DNA from: Pseudomonas sp. MPC6 | GTDB lineage: Bacteria > Pseudomonadota > Gammaproteobacteria > Pseudomonadales > Pseudomonadaceae | DNA: 64,000 nt | Direction of reading: 5' to 3' | Assembly (NCBI RefSeq): GCF_006094435.1 | Contig: NZ_CP034783.1 | Span: 1,515,001 to 1,579,000, forward strand | Part shown: positions 34,542 to 44,574 of the stretch, piece by piece | Layout: each line of letters begins with the position of its first letter | Position numbering within the stretch: position 1 is the first letter of the stretch | Position numbers and translations under genes: made by a program | The notes under the pieces: generated by a model | Told to the model about the DNA's origin: nothing | The model's database searches: none | Seen by the model: the letters and a program-made list of their open reading frames with translations, nothing else

Positions 34542-35567
34542 ATGACTGAACAGCGCCCAATTGCGGTCCTGGGAGGCGGAAGTTTTGGTACCGCCGTGGC
34601 TAATCTGCTGGCCGAGAACGGGCATCAGGTTCGGCTGTGGATGCGTGACCCCGAGCAAGCCGAGGCCATCCGGGTCAATCGGGAAAACCCGCGCTACCTC
34701 AAAGGCATCAAGATTCTGCCGGCCGTGGAAGCAGTCACCGACCTGCAAGCCACCCTGGAAGCCTGCGACCTGAGTTTCGTTGCGCTGCCGTCCAGCGCGC
34801 TACGCTCGGTGCTGGCGCCGCATGCCGAACGTTTGCGCGGCAAATTGCTGGTGAGCCTGACCAAAGGCATCGAAGCCCACACCTTCAAGCTGATGAGCGA
34901 GATCCTCGAAGAGATCGCCCCGCAAGCGCGTATCGGCGTACTGTCGGGGCCGAACCTGGCCCGTGAAATCGCCGAACACGCGCTGACCGCCACGGTGGTG
35001 GCCAGCGAAGATGAAGACCTCTGCCAGCAGGTCCAGGCCGCGCTGCACGGTCGCACCTTTCGCGTCTACGCCAGCGCCGACCGCTTCGGCGTGGAGTTGG
35101 GGGGGGCGCTGAAAAACGTCTACGCGATCATCGCCGGCATGGCGGTGGCGCTGGGCATGGGCGAAAACACCAAGAGCATGCTGATCACCCGGGCGCTGGC
35201 GGAAATGACTCGCTTCGCGGTGAATCAGGGCGCCAACCCCATGACGTTCCTCGGGCTGGCGGGCGTGGGCGATTTGATCGTCACCTGTTCATCGCCGAAA
35301 AGCCGTAACTACCAGGTCGGGTTCGCCCTCGGCCAGGGGTTGAGCCTGGAAGAAGCGGTGACGCGTTTAGGCGAGGTGGCCGAAGGCGTCAATACCCTGA
35401 AAGTGCTCAAGGCCAAGGCCCAGGAAGTTGGCGTGTATATGCCGCTGGTCGCCGGGCTCCATGCCATCCTGTTCGAAGGGCGCACGCTGGAGCAGGTGAT
35501 TGGTCTATTGATGCGTGCCGAGCCGAAAACCGACGTCGACTTTATTTCCACCAGTGGTTTCAACTGA
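34542..35567 (+). CDS. gpsA: Glycerol-3-phosphate dehydrogenase [NAD(P)+]
   Basis: GpsA reduces dihydroxyacetone phosphate to sn-glycerol 3-phosphate for phospholipid synthesis. The 341-residue protein has the nucleotide-binding motif [19 protein letters not shown] (residues 9-27), the [13 protein letters not shown] block and the catalytic lysine region [13 protein letters not shown], with the late [19 protein letters not shown]. The ATG at 34542 is the family start; earlier in-frame codons overlap the -10. DUF4389 and sixA genes follow closely on the same strand. Confidence 0.95.
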   Translation: MTEQRPIAVLGGGSFGTAVANLLAENGHQVRLWMRDPEQAEAIRVNRENPRYLKGIKILPAVEAVTDLQATLEACDLSFVALPSSALRSVLAPHAERLRGKLLVSLTKGIEAHTFKLMSEILEEIAPQARIGVLSGPNLAREIAEHALTATVVASEDEDLCQQVQAALHGRTFRVYASADRFGVELGGALKNVYAIIAGMAVALGMGENTKSMLITRALAEMTRFAVNQGANPMTFLGLAGVGDLIVTCSSPKSRNYQVGFALGQGLSLEEAVTRLGEVAEGVNTLKVLKAKAQEVGVYMPLVAGLHAILFEGRTLEQVIGLLMRAEPKTDVDFISTSGFN

Positions 35568-35598
35568 GCACTCAATTGACAGGGGCAGGGAGCGAGAC

Positions 35599-35946
35599 AT
35601 GAATGATCCGAAAGTAGAAGCCAGGTACGAATCCATCCTGCTGCGCGTGCTGTGGATGATCGTCTTCTTGCTGGTCTGGCAAGTGGCGCAATTCATCCTC
35701 GGCGCGGTAGTGCTGGTGCAACTGATCTATCGTTTGATCTATGGTGCCCCGAGCGCCAGCCTGATGAACTTCGGCGACAGCCTGAGCCAGTTCCTGGCGC
35801 AGATTGGTCGTTTCGGCAGTTTTCACAGCGACCAGAAGCCTTGGCCGTTCGCCGACTGGCCGACGCCGCGTACCCCGGAAGGTGAAGCGCCACACGTTGT
35901 GGCGCCAGCGCCGCATCCGGCTCGAGATGAGGAACCGAAACTATGA
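35599..35946 (+). CDS. DUF4389 membrane protein
   Basis: The 115-residue protein has one or two hydrophobic helices (VLWMIVFLLVWQVAQFILG and AVVLVQLIYRLIYG, about 17-50) followed by a soluble tail rich in Pro and charged residues. It fits DUF4389, a family of unknown function. The ATG follows GGGGCAGGGAG. Its stop overlaps the sixA start (ATGA at 35943-35946), and it lies 31 bp after gpsA, so gpsA-DUF4389-sixA is probably one operon. Confidence 0.82.
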   Translation: MNDPKVEARYESILLRVLWMIVFLLVWQVAQFILGAVVLVQLIYRLIYGAPSASLMNFGDSLSQFLAQIGRFGSFHSDQKPWPFADWPTPRTPEGEAPHVVAPAPHPARDEEPKL

Positions 35947-36398
35947 AACTCTGGGTATTGCGTCATGGTGAAGCCGAGCCACACGGCAAGCGTCCCGATT
36001 CCGAGCGGGCGCTGACCGCACACGGTCGTGAAGAAGTGCTGCGCACCGCCGCCGAGTTGATCGGCCAGCCGATTACCGCGATCTATGCCAGCCCTTTCCT
36101 GCGAGCGCAGGAAACCGCCTTGCTGGTGCGTGAAGCGCTGGGCTTTCAACCGGAGATCCGCACCGTCGAATGGCTGACACCCGACAACCGCCCGCAAGCG
36201 GTGGCGGAACAGTTGGTGTCGGTCGATCATGCGCTGCTGGTCAGTCATAACCCGCTGGTGGGCAACCTGCTGGGCTACCTTCAGAATGGCCATGTGCAGG
36301 ACCCGGAAGCGGTCCCCACAGCCGGCCTTGCCGAGCTTGAAGGCGAAGGGCCGCTGGCGGGGGCGATGAAGCTCAATGGCATCAAGCACCCTGGCTGA
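35943..36398 (+). CDS. sixA: Phosphohistidine phosphatase SixA
   Basis: SixA is a small histidine phosphatase removing phosphate from His in Hpt domains and in the nitrogen phosphotransferase system. The 151-residue protein starts with the RHG motif (LRHGEAEP, His8), has YASPFLRAQET near 42 and a second catalytic His in LLVSHNPLVG (near 103). The start overlaps the stop of the DUF4389 gene. The window also contains an Hpt-bearing kinase (GacS), but no direct link is shown. Confidence 0.9.
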   Translation: MKLWVLRHGEAEPHGKRPDSERALTAHGREEVLRTAAELIGQPITAIYASPFLRAQETALLVREALGFQPEIRTVEWLTPDNRPQAVAEQLVSVDHALLVSHNPLVGNLLGYLQNGHVQDPEAVPTAGLAELEGEGPLAGAMKLNGIKHPG

Positions 36399-36501
36399 AT
36401 GAAACGGCTCCCACAGGATAGGGTCGGCGGCGCTGCAAGCGCAGCGAGACGGTGCTGTGGCAGGATCGGTGACGAATAAAAACCAACAAAGGATGTCAGC
36501 A

Positions 36502-36945
36502 ATGAGTTTGTGGCGTACCACTCCCAACATCGATCAGTTGAACGCGATCCAGAAAAACACCATCGGCGAAGTGCTGGATATCCGCTTCGAAGACTTCGAT
36601 GAAGTGTCCCTGACCGCCAGCATGGTCATCGACCACCGCACTCACCAGCCCTACGGCCTGCTGCACGGCGGCGCCTCGGTGGTACTGGCCGAATCCGTCG
36701 GTTCCATGGCCAGTTACCTGTGCATCGATACCAGCAAGTTCTATTGCGTGGGCCTGGAAATCAACGCCAACCATTTGCGTGGCTTGCGCACGGGGCGAGT
36801 GACAGCGGTAGCCAAGGCGATTCACATTGGACGTACGACCCATGTCTGGGACATTCGGCTGACCAGCGATGAAGGCAAGGCCAGTTGTGTGTCTCGGTTG
36901 ACCATGGCGGTGGTGCCATTGGGTGAGAATCCGCCGGCGCGTTGA
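36502..36945 (+). CDS. Hotdog-fold thioesterase (PaaI/EntH-like)
   Basis: The 147-residue protein has the hotdog thioesterase pattern: DHRTHQPYGLLHGGASVVLAE, where HGG binds the thioester and Glu is catalytic, followed by the GLEINANHLRGLRTGRV strand. Members hydrolyse acyl-CoA or acyl-carrier substrates; the physiological substrate here is not clear. Of two nearby ATGs, 36502 has AAAGG at the right distance; 36493 is too close to that site. Confidence 0.85.
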   Translation: MSLWRTTPNIDQLNAIQKNTIGEVLDIRFEDFDEVSLTASMVIDHRTHQPYGLLHGGASVVLAESVGSMASYLCIDTSKFYCVGLEINANHLRGLRTGRVTAVAKAIHIGRTTHVWDIRLTSDEGKASCVSRLTMAVVPLGENPPAR

Positions 36946-36963
36946 TTGGGGGTTGGTTGATCG

Positions 36964-37014
36964 AAAGATCGCAGCCTGCGGTAATTCCTACACCGCGCAC
37001 CTGCGATCTTTTGA
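36964..37014. repeat. Hairpin repeat of the GATCGCAG class
   Basis: AAAGATCGCAG (36964-36974) pairs with CTGCGATCTTT (37001-37011), with CCTGCGG and CCGCG also able to pair inside. The same TGCGATCTTTTGA string recurs near 48534, so this is a separate interspersed repeat class; it may also end the thioesterase transcript. Confidence 0.6.
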
Positions 37015-37118
37015 TATTGGCGACTTTTCCTACCACCATTGCTGACAGTTATGGTCATTGCTGTAGGGCCTGGTCTTACGGACAATCAACGCCTGTCCTC
37101 GCTCATGGATTTGCCGGT

Positions 37119-37925
37119 ATGTCGCAACAGATTTTTTTCGCCCACGCCAATGGCTTTCCTTCGGGAACCTACGGCAAATTGTTCGCGGCGCTGGCGCCCG
37201 AGTATCAGGTGACGCATCTGGAGCAGCACGCCCACGACCCGCGTTTCCCGGCGGACGACAATTGGCACAACCTGGTCGACGAGTTGATTCATCACCTCAG
37301 GCAGCAACCTGAACCGGTGTGGGGTGTCGGGCATTCCTTCGGCGGTGTATTGCATTTGCATGCGGCCCTGCGTTGCCCCGAGCTGTATCGCGGGGTGGTG
37401 ATGCTCGATTCGCCGGTGCTGACCCGTACCGATCAATGGGTCATCCGCGCCGCCAAGCGCTTTGGTTTCATCGACCGCCTGACCCCGGCCGGTCGCACCC
37501 TGGGCCGTCGCGAAGAGTTTGCCGACCTGGACGCTGCGCGCGTGTATTTTGCCGGTAAAACCCTGTTTCGCAGCTTCGACCCGGAATGTTTCGATGCTTA
37601 TCTGCAACACGGTCTGCAAAAGGTCGGCGACACGCTGCGCCTGCGCTTCGACCCGGCCACGGAAATCAGCATCTACCGCGGCGTCCCCCACACCAGCCCG
37701 GGCCGGACACGGCAGCTGAAAGTGCCATTGGCGGTGGTTCGCGGACACAAGAGTCGGGTGGTGATGCGTCATCACGCCAGCTCTGTCGGGCGCATGCCGC
37801 TGGGCGAGTCACTGACCCTGCCCGGCGGCCACATGTTTCCCCTGGAACGTCCCCAGGATACAGCCGTGCTGCTGAAGAATCTGTTCAGCCGCTGGGAAGG
37901 TCGCCGCCAGCAGGATTGCGCATGA
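37119..37925 (+). CDS. Alpha/beta hydrolase
   Basis: This is a 268-residue alpha/beta hydrolase with nucleophile elbow GHSFGG (Ser73), oxyanion segment HANGFPSGTY and a late GGHMFPLE carrying the catalytic histidine (near 246). The substrate is unknown. No signal peptide is present. It overlaps the next hydrolase gene (ATGA at 37922), so two related hydrolases are translated together. They are not recent copies of each other. Confidence 0.85.
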   Translation: MSQQIFFAHANGFPSGTYGKLFAALAPEYQVTHLEQHAHDPRFPADDNWHNLVDELIHHLRQQPEPVWGVGHSFGGVLHLHAALRCPELYRGVVMLDSPVLTRTDQWVIRAAKRFGFIDRLTPAGRTLGRREEFADLDAARVYFAGKTLFRSFDPECFDAYLQHGLQKVGDTLRLRFDPATEISIYRGVPHTSPGRTRQLKVPLAVVRGHKSRVVMRHHASSVGRMPLGESLTLPGGHMFPLERPQDTAVLLKNLFSRWEGRRQQDCA

Positions 37926-38776
37926 GCCCTGCCGTCGAAGAAGTTCGCCTGAGCCTGCCGCATATCGAACTGGCGGCGCATCTGTTCGGCCCGGAAGACG
38001 GTGTCCCGGTAATCGCCTTGCACGGCTGGCTGGATAACGCCAACAGCTTTGCCCGGCTGGCACCGAAGCTCGAGGGGCTGCGCATCGTCGCGCTGGACAT
38101 GGCCGGTCATGGCCACTCCGGGCATCGGCCTGCGGGCGCCGGTTACGCGCTCTGGGATTACGCCCATGACGTGCTGCAAGTGGCCGAACAACTGGGCTGG
38201 AAACGCTTCGGGTTACTGGGGCACTCGTTGGGGGCGATCGTTTCTCTGGTGCTGGCCGGGTCATTGCCGGAGCGGGTGACCCATCTGGCGTTGATCGACG
38301 GCATCATTCCTCCTACAGACAAAGGCGAAAATGCTGCCGAGCGCATGGGCATGGCGCTGCAAGCACAGCTGGGTCTAAGGGACAAACGCAAACCGGTCTA
38401 CCACACCCTCGACCGCGCCATTGAAGCGCGCATGAAAGGTCTGGTGGCGGTCAGTCGTGAAGCCGCCGAGTTGCTGGCGCAACGGGGCCTGATGCCGGTA
38501 CCGGGCGGTTACACCTGGCGCACCGATAACCGTCTTACCTTGCCATCGCCGCTGCGTCTGACCAACGAACAGGCGATGGCCTTCGTCCAGCGGGTCGGTT
38601 GTCCTGCAAAACTGGTGGTCGCAGCCGATGGCATGCTCGCCAAACATCCCGAGTTGCTGGAACGTCTACCCTTCAGCCGAGAACAGCTGCCTGGCGGCCA
38701 TCATTTGCACCTGAATGACGCAACCGGTGCCGACCTTGTCGCAGACTGTTTCAATCGGTTCTTCGCCGTTCCTTGA
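37922..38776 (+). CDS. Alpha/beta hydrolase
   Basis: The 284-residue alpha/beta hydrolase has [10 protein letters not shown] (oxyanion hole), nucleophile elbow LLGHSLGA (Ser102) and a late PGGHHLHL catalytic histidine (near 261). It is closer to epoxide-hydrolase/serine-lipase-like members of fold family 1 than the gene before it. It is translationally coupled to that gene and followed after 50 bp by a GST, so the three may form a detoxification set; this is inference. Confidence 0.85.
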   Translation: MSPAVEEVRLSLPHIELAAHLFGPEDGVPVIALHGWLDNANSFARLAPKLEGLRIVALDMAGHGHSGHRPAGAGYALWDYAHDVLQVAEQLGWKRFGLLGHSLGAIVSLVLAGSLPERVTHLALIDGIIPPTDKGENAAERMGMALQAQLGLRDKRKPVYHTLDRAIEARMKGLVAVSREAAELLAQRGLMPVPGGYTWRTDNRLTLPSPLRLTNEQAMAFVQRVGCPAKLVVAADGMLAKHPELLERLPFSREQLPGGHHLHLNDATGADLVADCFNRFFAVP

Positions 38777-38826
38777 CTTGCGCCGGGCAACTGTCGAGGC
38801 TGGGCGGGTTGAAATGGGAGACAACC

Positions 38827-39486
38827 ATGATAGATCTCTACACCGCTGCGACCCCGAATGGCCACAAGGTCTCTATCGTGCTCGAGGAACTCGGCCTGCC
38901 CTACACGGTGCACGCCTTGAGTTTCGACAAGAAGGAACAGAAATCCGAGGACTTCCTCAAGATCAATCCCAATGGCCGGATTCCGGCGATTGTCGACCGC
39001 GCCAACGGCGATTTTGCCGTGTTCGAATCCGGCGCCATCCTGGTTTATCTCGCTGAACTGAGCGGCAAGCTGCTGCCCACGGACCCGAAAGGGCGTTCGG
39101 TGGTGCTGCAGTGGCTGATGTTCCAGATGGGCGGAATCGGCCCGATGCAGGGGCAGGCCAACGTGTTTTTCCGCTATTTCCCTGAAAAACTGCAGGGGGC
39201 CATCGACCGTTACCAGCACGAAACCCGTCGTCTCTATGAAGTGCTCGACACTCGCCTGCAAGCGGTAGAGTTTCTGGCGGGCGAGTACAGCATTGCCGAT
39301 ATTGCGACCTTTCCATGGGTGCGTGGCCACGAGTGGTCCGGTGTCGAGGTGGAGGGTTTGTCCGCCTTGCAACGCTGGATGGCGACCATGGAGGCGCGCC
39401 CGGCAGTACAGCGAGGTCTGCTGGTGCCCGAACGCATCGACGATGCCAGCGTCGTCAAAGGTGCCCAGGCCATGCTGATCCGATGA
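38827..39486 (+). CDS. Glutathione S-transferase (YghU/YfcG-like)
   Basis: The 219-residue protein has a thioredoxin-fold N-domain with [19 protein letters not shown] and [10 protein letters not shown] (the cis-Pro contact), then [12 protein letters not shown], and an all-helical C-domain. The TPNGHK start is typical of nu-class (YghU/YfcG) enzymes, which act as disulfide reductases with two glutathiones bound. The ATG follows GGGAGA. Its end overlaps the start of the DUF4892 gene (ATGA). Confidence 0.87.
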   Translation: MIDLYTAATPNGHKVSIVLEELGLPYTVHALSFDKKEQKSEDFLKINPNGRIPAIVDRANGDFAVFESGAILVYLAELSGKLLPTDPKGRSVVLQWLMFQMGGIGPMQGQANVFFRYFPEKLQGAIDRYQHETRRLYEVLDTRLQAVEFLAGEYSIADIATFPWVRGHEWSGVEVEGLSALQRWMATMEARPAVQRGLLVPERIDDASVVKGAQAMLIR

Positions 39487-40301
39487 GCCCGACCATGCGT
39501 TCATTCAGTTTGCTGGCGCTGTGCTGTTTCAGTCCCCTGTCGTTTGCCGCCGATGTCCCGGGCAGTCAGGACCTGCCGATCGTGCCGCGCATGACCGATG
39601 CGCAGATCGTCGACTATCGCCCGGCCGTCGAGCTGGAGCGGATCTACCCGCTGGGTGCGATCCGCAAGATCAGCGGCCAGCTGCGCTTCGAGGGTCAGGT
39701 CAGCGCCCGTGGCAATGCGACCTCGGTCACCTACGAGTTGCCACCGGAGCACTCGTCCATCGACGCCTTCACGGCCGCCCGCGAATCCCTGCAGAAACAG
39801 GATGCCGAGTTGCTGTTCTGGTGCCAGGCCCGGGATTGCGGGGAAAGCAGCCTGTGGGCCAATGATGTCTTCGGCAACGCCAAGCTCTATGGCGCCGACG
39901 ACCAGCAAGCGTTTCTGCTGTTGCGTCTGGCGGCGCCGCAGGACAACACACTGGTGGCGCTCTACAGCATCACTCGCGGCAATCGCAAAGCCTATCTGCA
40001 CGTCGAACAGTTCGACGCCACGGCACCCCTGGGCAATGTGCTGCCGACATCCGCGACCTTGCTGCGCGAGCTCAAGAGCACCGGTGAGCTCGATTTCCCC
40101 AAGCTGACCGGCGATCCCGACGAGACCTGGCTGCGCTTGATCTCCCGTGGATTGAATCTTGACACCACCTTGCGGGTCAGTATTTCCGGGCCCAAGGCCG
40201 AAGCCTGGCGCCAGGCGCTGATCGGGCAGGGCGTACGTACGGCCAGACTGGAAGCCGGCAATGTCGAAGGCTCTGGCCTGCACCTCGAACTGTTGCGATA
40301 A
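39483..40301 (+). CDS. DUF4892 periplasmic protein
   Basis: The 272-residue protein has a signal peptide ([15 protein letters not shown], cut near residue 23) and then a conserved domain of unknown function, DUF4892 ([38 protein letters not shown] with a CxxxxC pair; FLLLRL). It is probably periplasmic; if the signal contains the CC pair, lipidation is not excluded. The start overlaps the GST stop; ATG at 39495 is an alternative. A strong terminator follows. Confidence 0.82.
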   Translation: MSPTMRSFSLLALCCFSPLSFAADVPGSQDLPIVPRMTDAQIVDYRPAVELERIYPLGAIRKISGQLRFEGQVSARGNATSVTYELPPEHSSIDAFTAARESLQKQDAELLFWCQARDCGESSLWANDVFGNAKLYGADDQQAFLLLRLAAPQDNTLVALYSITRGNRKAYLHVEQFDATAPLGNVLPTSATLLRELKSTGELDFPKLTGDPDETWLRLISRGLNLDTTLRVSISGPKAEAWRQALIGQGVRTARLEAGNVEGSGLHLELLR

Positions 40302-40310
40302 GCTGTATCG

Positions 40311-40342
40311 GGTGAACGTGCTCGCACGTTCACCTACTTTTT
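40311..40342 (+). terminator. Terminator after the DUF4892 gene
   Basis: GGTGAACGTG, loop CTCG, CACGTTCACC then TACTTTTT: a perfect 10-bp stem and T-run. It lies within the 68-bp gap before the next gene, so the AI-2E family gene probably has its own promoter or is read at low level. Confidence 0.9.
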
Positions 40343-40369
40343 GGCTGACTGACTTTTTTCGAGACTGGG

Positions 40370-41425
40370 ATGATCAATAACGATCGGCTGTTGGTGCAGA
40401 TCCTGCTCCTGGTGCTGTTTGGCGCAAGTTTATGGGTGATGGCGCCGTTCTGGTCCGCGTTGTTCTGGGGCGCGGTGCTGGCCTTCGCCAGCTGGCCGCT
40501 GATGCGTTTGCTGACCCGCTGGCTCAACGGGCGCGAATCCCTGGCGGCGGCGCTGCTGACCATGGGCTGGATGGTGCTGGTGGCGGCGCCGCTGGTATGG
40601 CTGGGGTTCAACCTGGCGGACCATGTGCGCGACGCCACGGCGTTCATCAAGGATGTGCAGGTCGATGGCCTGCCCGAAGCACCGGGCTGGCTGGGCAGTA
40701 TTCCCTTGGTGGGCGAGCGGCTGGTGGGCATCTGGAACAGTATCGATCAGCAGGGCGCGGCGATGATGCTGGCGATCAAGCCCTATCTGGGGCAGGTCGG
40801 TAACTGGTTGCTGGCACGCAGTGCGCAGATTGGCGGCGGAATTCTCGAACTGACGTTGAGCATTGTCTTTGTGTTCTTTTTCTACCGCGACGGGCCGCGG
40901 TTGGCGGCGTTTGTTCACGGATTGCTGCAGCGGCTGATCGGTGATCGAGCCGGCTATTACATCGAACTGGTGGCGGGAACGGTGCAACGCGTGGTGAACG
41001 GGGTCATCGGGACGGCGGCGGCTCAGGCGGTTCTGGCGTTGATCGGGTTCCTGATTGCCGGGGTTCCCGGGGCGCTGGTCCTGGGGATCGTCACGTTCTT
41101 GCTGAGCCTGATTCCGATGGGGCCACCGCTGGTGTGGATTCCGGCCACGGCCTGGCTGGCCTGGAAGGGTGACTACGGGATGGCGGTGTTCCTCGGCTGC
41201 TGGGGGATGTTCATCATCAGTGGGGTCGACAACGTGCTCAAGCCTTACCTGATCAGTCGGGGCGGCAATTTGCCCTTGGTGATTGTATTGCTCGGGGTGT
41301 TTGGCGGGCTGATTGCGTTTGGGTTCATCGGTTTGTTTATCGGGCCGACCTTGTTGGCCGTGGCTTACAGCTTGCTGACCGACTGGAGCAAGACTCAAGC
41401 CCGGGTTGAGGATCGCCGGCCTTGA
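40370..41425 (+). CDS. AI-2E family (PerM/TqsA-like) transporter
   Basis: The 351-residue membrane protein has about eight helices with the pattern of the AI-2E/UPF0118 family: two tight hydrophobic pairs at the N-terminus, a soluble loop with AIKPYLGQVGNWLLA near 125-145, and the later GVPGALVLGIVTFLLSLIPMGPPLVW and KPYLISRGGNLPLVIVLLGVFGG blocks. Some members export AI-2; others move Na+/H+ or have no known substrate. This gene alone gives no basis for quorum sensing. Confidence 0.85.
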   Translation: MINNDRLLVQILLLVLFGASLWVMAPFWSALFWGAVLAFASWPLMRLLTRWLNGRESLAAALLTMGWMVLVAAPLVWLGFNLADHVRDATAFIKDVQVDGLPEAPGWLGSIPLVGERLVGIWNSIDQQGAAMMLAIKPYLGQVGNWLLARSAQIGGGILELTLSIVFVFFFYRDGPRLAAFVHGLLQRLIGDRAGYYIELVAGTVQRVVNGVIGTAAAQAVLALIGFLIAGVPGALVLGIVTFLLSLIPMGPPLVWIPATAWLAWKGDYGMAVFLGCWGMFIISGVDNVLKPYLISRGGNLPLVIVLLGVFGGLIAFGFIGLFIGPTLLAVAYSLLTDWSKTQARVEDRRP

Positions 41426-41608
41426 GAGGCGGCGCGGGGGCGCTGTTCATCCAGTGCGGGTGTGTCAGGCGACTATCTGACTCGACACAATGGGCGCAGG
41501 GGCTAGGCTTGCGGGAGTCGGCTCGACGATTTACCGATCATCGGGTCCCGCAGCGCCACTGGTTCCGCTACAATGCGCGCCGATTTCGACCTGCCTGAGA
41601 GCCCACTC

Positions 41609-42307
41609 ATGTCCGCCTGCCAGACTCCCATCATCGTCGCCCTGGATTTCCCTACCCGTGACGCCGCACTGAAGCTGGCCGATCAGTTGGACCCGAAGCT
41701 GTGCCGGGTCAAAGTCGGTAAAGAACTGTTTACCAGCTGCGCCTCGGAAATCGTTGGCACCCTGCGTGACAAGGGTTTCGAAGTATTCCTGGACCTCAAG
41801 TTCCACGACATCCCGAATACCACCGCGATGGCCGTCAAGGCGGCTGCGGAAATGGGCGTATGGATGGTCAACGTGCACTGTTCCGGTGGTCTGCGCATGA
41901 TGGCCGCCTGTCGCGAAGTGCTCGACCAGCGCACCGGCCCGAAGCCGCTGTTGATCGGCGTGACCGTGCTGACCAGCATGGAACGTGAGGACCTGGCGGG
42001 TATCGGCCTGGACATCGAGCCGCAGGAGCAGGTGCTGCGTCTGGCCGCACTGGCGGAAAAAGCCGGGATGGACGGTCTGGTCTGTTCGGCCCTGGAAGCC
42101 CAGGCCCTGAAATCGGCTCACCCGTCGCTGCAACTGGTGACCCCGGGGATTCGTCCGGCGGGCAGCGCCCAGGACGATCAGCGCCGTATCCTGACCCCGC
42201 GTCAGGCGCTGGATGCCGGTTCCGATTACCTGGTAATCGGCCGTCCGATCAGCCAGGCGGCGGATCCGGCCAAGGCACTCGCCGCCGTAGTGGCCGAACT
42301 CGCCTGA
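41609..42307 (+). CDS. pyrF: Orotidine 5'-phosphate decarboxylase
   Basis: PyrF makes UMP in the last step of pyrimidine synthesis. The 232-residue TIM barrel has the catalytic charge network [12 protein letters not shown] (Asp-Lys-Asp) and the late phosphate-binding VTPGIRPAG and [10 protein letters not shown] loops. A TACAAT -10-like box lies at 41569-41574. The ATG at 41609 is the family start. Confidence 0.96.
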   Translation: MSACQTPIIVALDFPTRDAALKLADQLDPKLCRVKVGKELFTSCASEIVGTLRDKGFEVFLDLKFHDIPNTTAMAVKAAAEMGVWMVNVHCSGGLRMMAACREVLDQRTGPKPLLIGVTVLTSMEREDLAGIGLDIEPQEQVLRLAALAEKAGMDGLVCSALEAQALKSAHPSLQLVTPGIRPAGSAQDDQRRILTPRQALDAGSDYLVIGRPISQAADPAKALAAVVAELA

Positions 42308-42311
42308 TCAC

Positions 42312-42404
42312 CTGTAGGAGCCGGCTTGCTGGCGAAGGCATCACCGCGGTGGACCTGACTCCCCGCGGTGCCTGCATCGCCAGCAAGCCGGCTCCTACTG
42401 GCCT
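42312..42404. repeat. Inverted pair of REP elements
   Basis: Facing copies at about 42313-42340 (GCCGGCTTGCTGGCGAAGG) and 42375-42402 (CGCCAGCAAGCCGGCTCC type) fill the gap between pyrF and the convergent oxidoreductase. Both carry a GC-to-GT wobble in the stem. Confidence 0.8.
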
Positions 42405-42407
42405 GCG

Positions 42408-43412
42408 TTAAACCTTCAGCACCAACTTCCCGAAATTCTCTCCGCTGAACAATTTCATCAGCGTCTCCGGGAACGTCTCCAGTCCTTCGACGATGTCTTC
42501 CTTGCTCTTGAGCTGCCCCTTGGCCATCCAGCCCGCCATTTCCTGCGCGGCAGCGGCGTACTGTGCGGCGTAATCCATCACCACGAAACCTTCCATCCGC
42601 GCGCGGTTGACCAGCAGCGACAGGTAGTTGGCCGGACCTTTGACCGCTTCCTTGTTGTTGTACTGGCTGATGGCGCCGCAAATCACCACCCGTGCCTTCA
42701 GGTTCAGGCGGCTCAGCACAGCGTCGAGGATATCGCCGCCGACGTTATCGAAGTACACATCCACGCCTTTCGGACACTCGCGCTTGAGCCCGGCGTGGAC
42801 GTCTTCGTTCTTGTAATCGATGGCGCCGTCAAAGCCCAGTTCGTCGATCAGGAACCGGCACTTGTCGGCACCGCCCGCGATGCCGACGACGCGGCACCCC
42901 TTGAGCTTGGCAATCTGCCCGGCAATGCTGCCCACCGCGCCGGCCGCGCCCGAGAGCACCACAGTGTCACCGGCCTTGGGCGCACCGACGTCGAGCAGGG
43001 CGAAGTAGGCGGTCATCCCGGTCATGCCCAGTGCCGAAAGAAAGCGCGGCAGCGGTGCCAGTTTCGGATCGACTTTGTAGAAGCCCCGTGGCTCGCCGAG
43101 GAAATAGTCCTGCGCGCCCAGGGCACCGTTGACGTAGTCCCCGACCGCAAAATCCGAATGGTTCGAAGCAATGACCTGGCCGACACCCAATGCACGCATG
43201 ACTTCGCCGATCGCCACTGGCGGAATATAGGACTTGCCCTCGTTCATCCAGCCGCGCATGGCCGGGTCCAGGGACAAGTATTCGTTTTTGACCAGAATCT
43301 GACCCGCGGCCGGTTCGCCGACCGGTACTTGCTGATAGGTAAAGGTCTCGCGGGTTGCCGCACCCACCGGACGTCTGGCGAGCAGGAACTGGCGATTGGT
43401 CTGGGTAGTCAT
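42408..43412 (-). CDS. NADP-dependent medium-chain oxidoreductase (YncB/curcumin reductase-like)
   Basis: The 334-residue protein is a zinc-free medium-chain reductase with VLSGAAGAVGSIAGQIAKLKG (nucleotide binding), MRGWMNEGKSY near 55 and YFDNVGGDILDAVL. Members reduce double bonds of alkenals, leukotriene-like lipids or curcumin with NADPH. The physiological role here is unknown; protection from reactive carbonyls is plausible. ATG at 43412 is preferred; a GTG at 43421 is possible. It lies divergent from an SDR gene. Confidence 0.87.
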   Translation of the reverse strand: MTTQTNRQFLLARRPVGAATRETFTYQQVPVGEPAAGQILVKNEYLSLDPAMRGWMNEGKSYIPPVAIGEVMRALGVGQVIASNHSDFAVGDYVNGALGAQDYFLGEPRGFYKVDPKLAPLPRFLSALGMTGMTAYFALLDVGAPKAGDTVVLSGAAGAVGSIAGQIAKLKGCRVVGIAGGADKCRFLIDELGFDGAIDYKNEDVHAGLKRECPKGVDVYFDNVGGDILDAVLSRLNLKARVVICGAISQYNNKEAVKGPANYLSLLVNRARMEGFVVMDYAAQYAAAAQEMAGWMAKGQLKSKEDIVEGLETFPETLMKLFSGENFGKLVLKV

Positions 43413-43643
43413 GACAGGCACTCAAGATGAATGAAGTCTTGTTGATAGCCCTTGATGATCATTGCCGCAAGTCGCGCCGATGCCGCGAATGCAGTCCGAT
43501 CCAGAACAGTGATGGCTGGCCCGGCGGTTTTATCACTGCCACTCATGGGCACTCAACCGGCCTTCTGATAGTGCTGCCGCGCTACGGATGCCTGTGGCTA
43601 GATTGCGTTACGCGGACCCCGCATCTTCTACGAGGACATAACA

Positions 43644-44405
<762 letters not shown>

Positions 44406-44574
44406 AGCCAGGCACTGCGGTGCAAAACCCCACATTGGTGTAATGCCTACACTGGGGGCCGGACAATGTGTTACCAATGATTAGAACCGAAGATTCTGGC
44501 GGCGTTGTCGCACATCCCATCGAGCGTTCCTGTGATTAACTGTTCCAGCAAAACAAACAGGAGTTTGCTTGCTC

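Noticed and set aside
37119..38776. The two adjacent alpha/beta hydrolases as a tandem duplication
   Set aside because: They share only fold-level motifs; sequences around the nucleophile and the N-termini differ throughout.
40370..41425. Quorum-sensing AI-2 exporter
   Set aside because: The family name is historical; no luxS or AI-2 genes are nearby and many members move other substrates.
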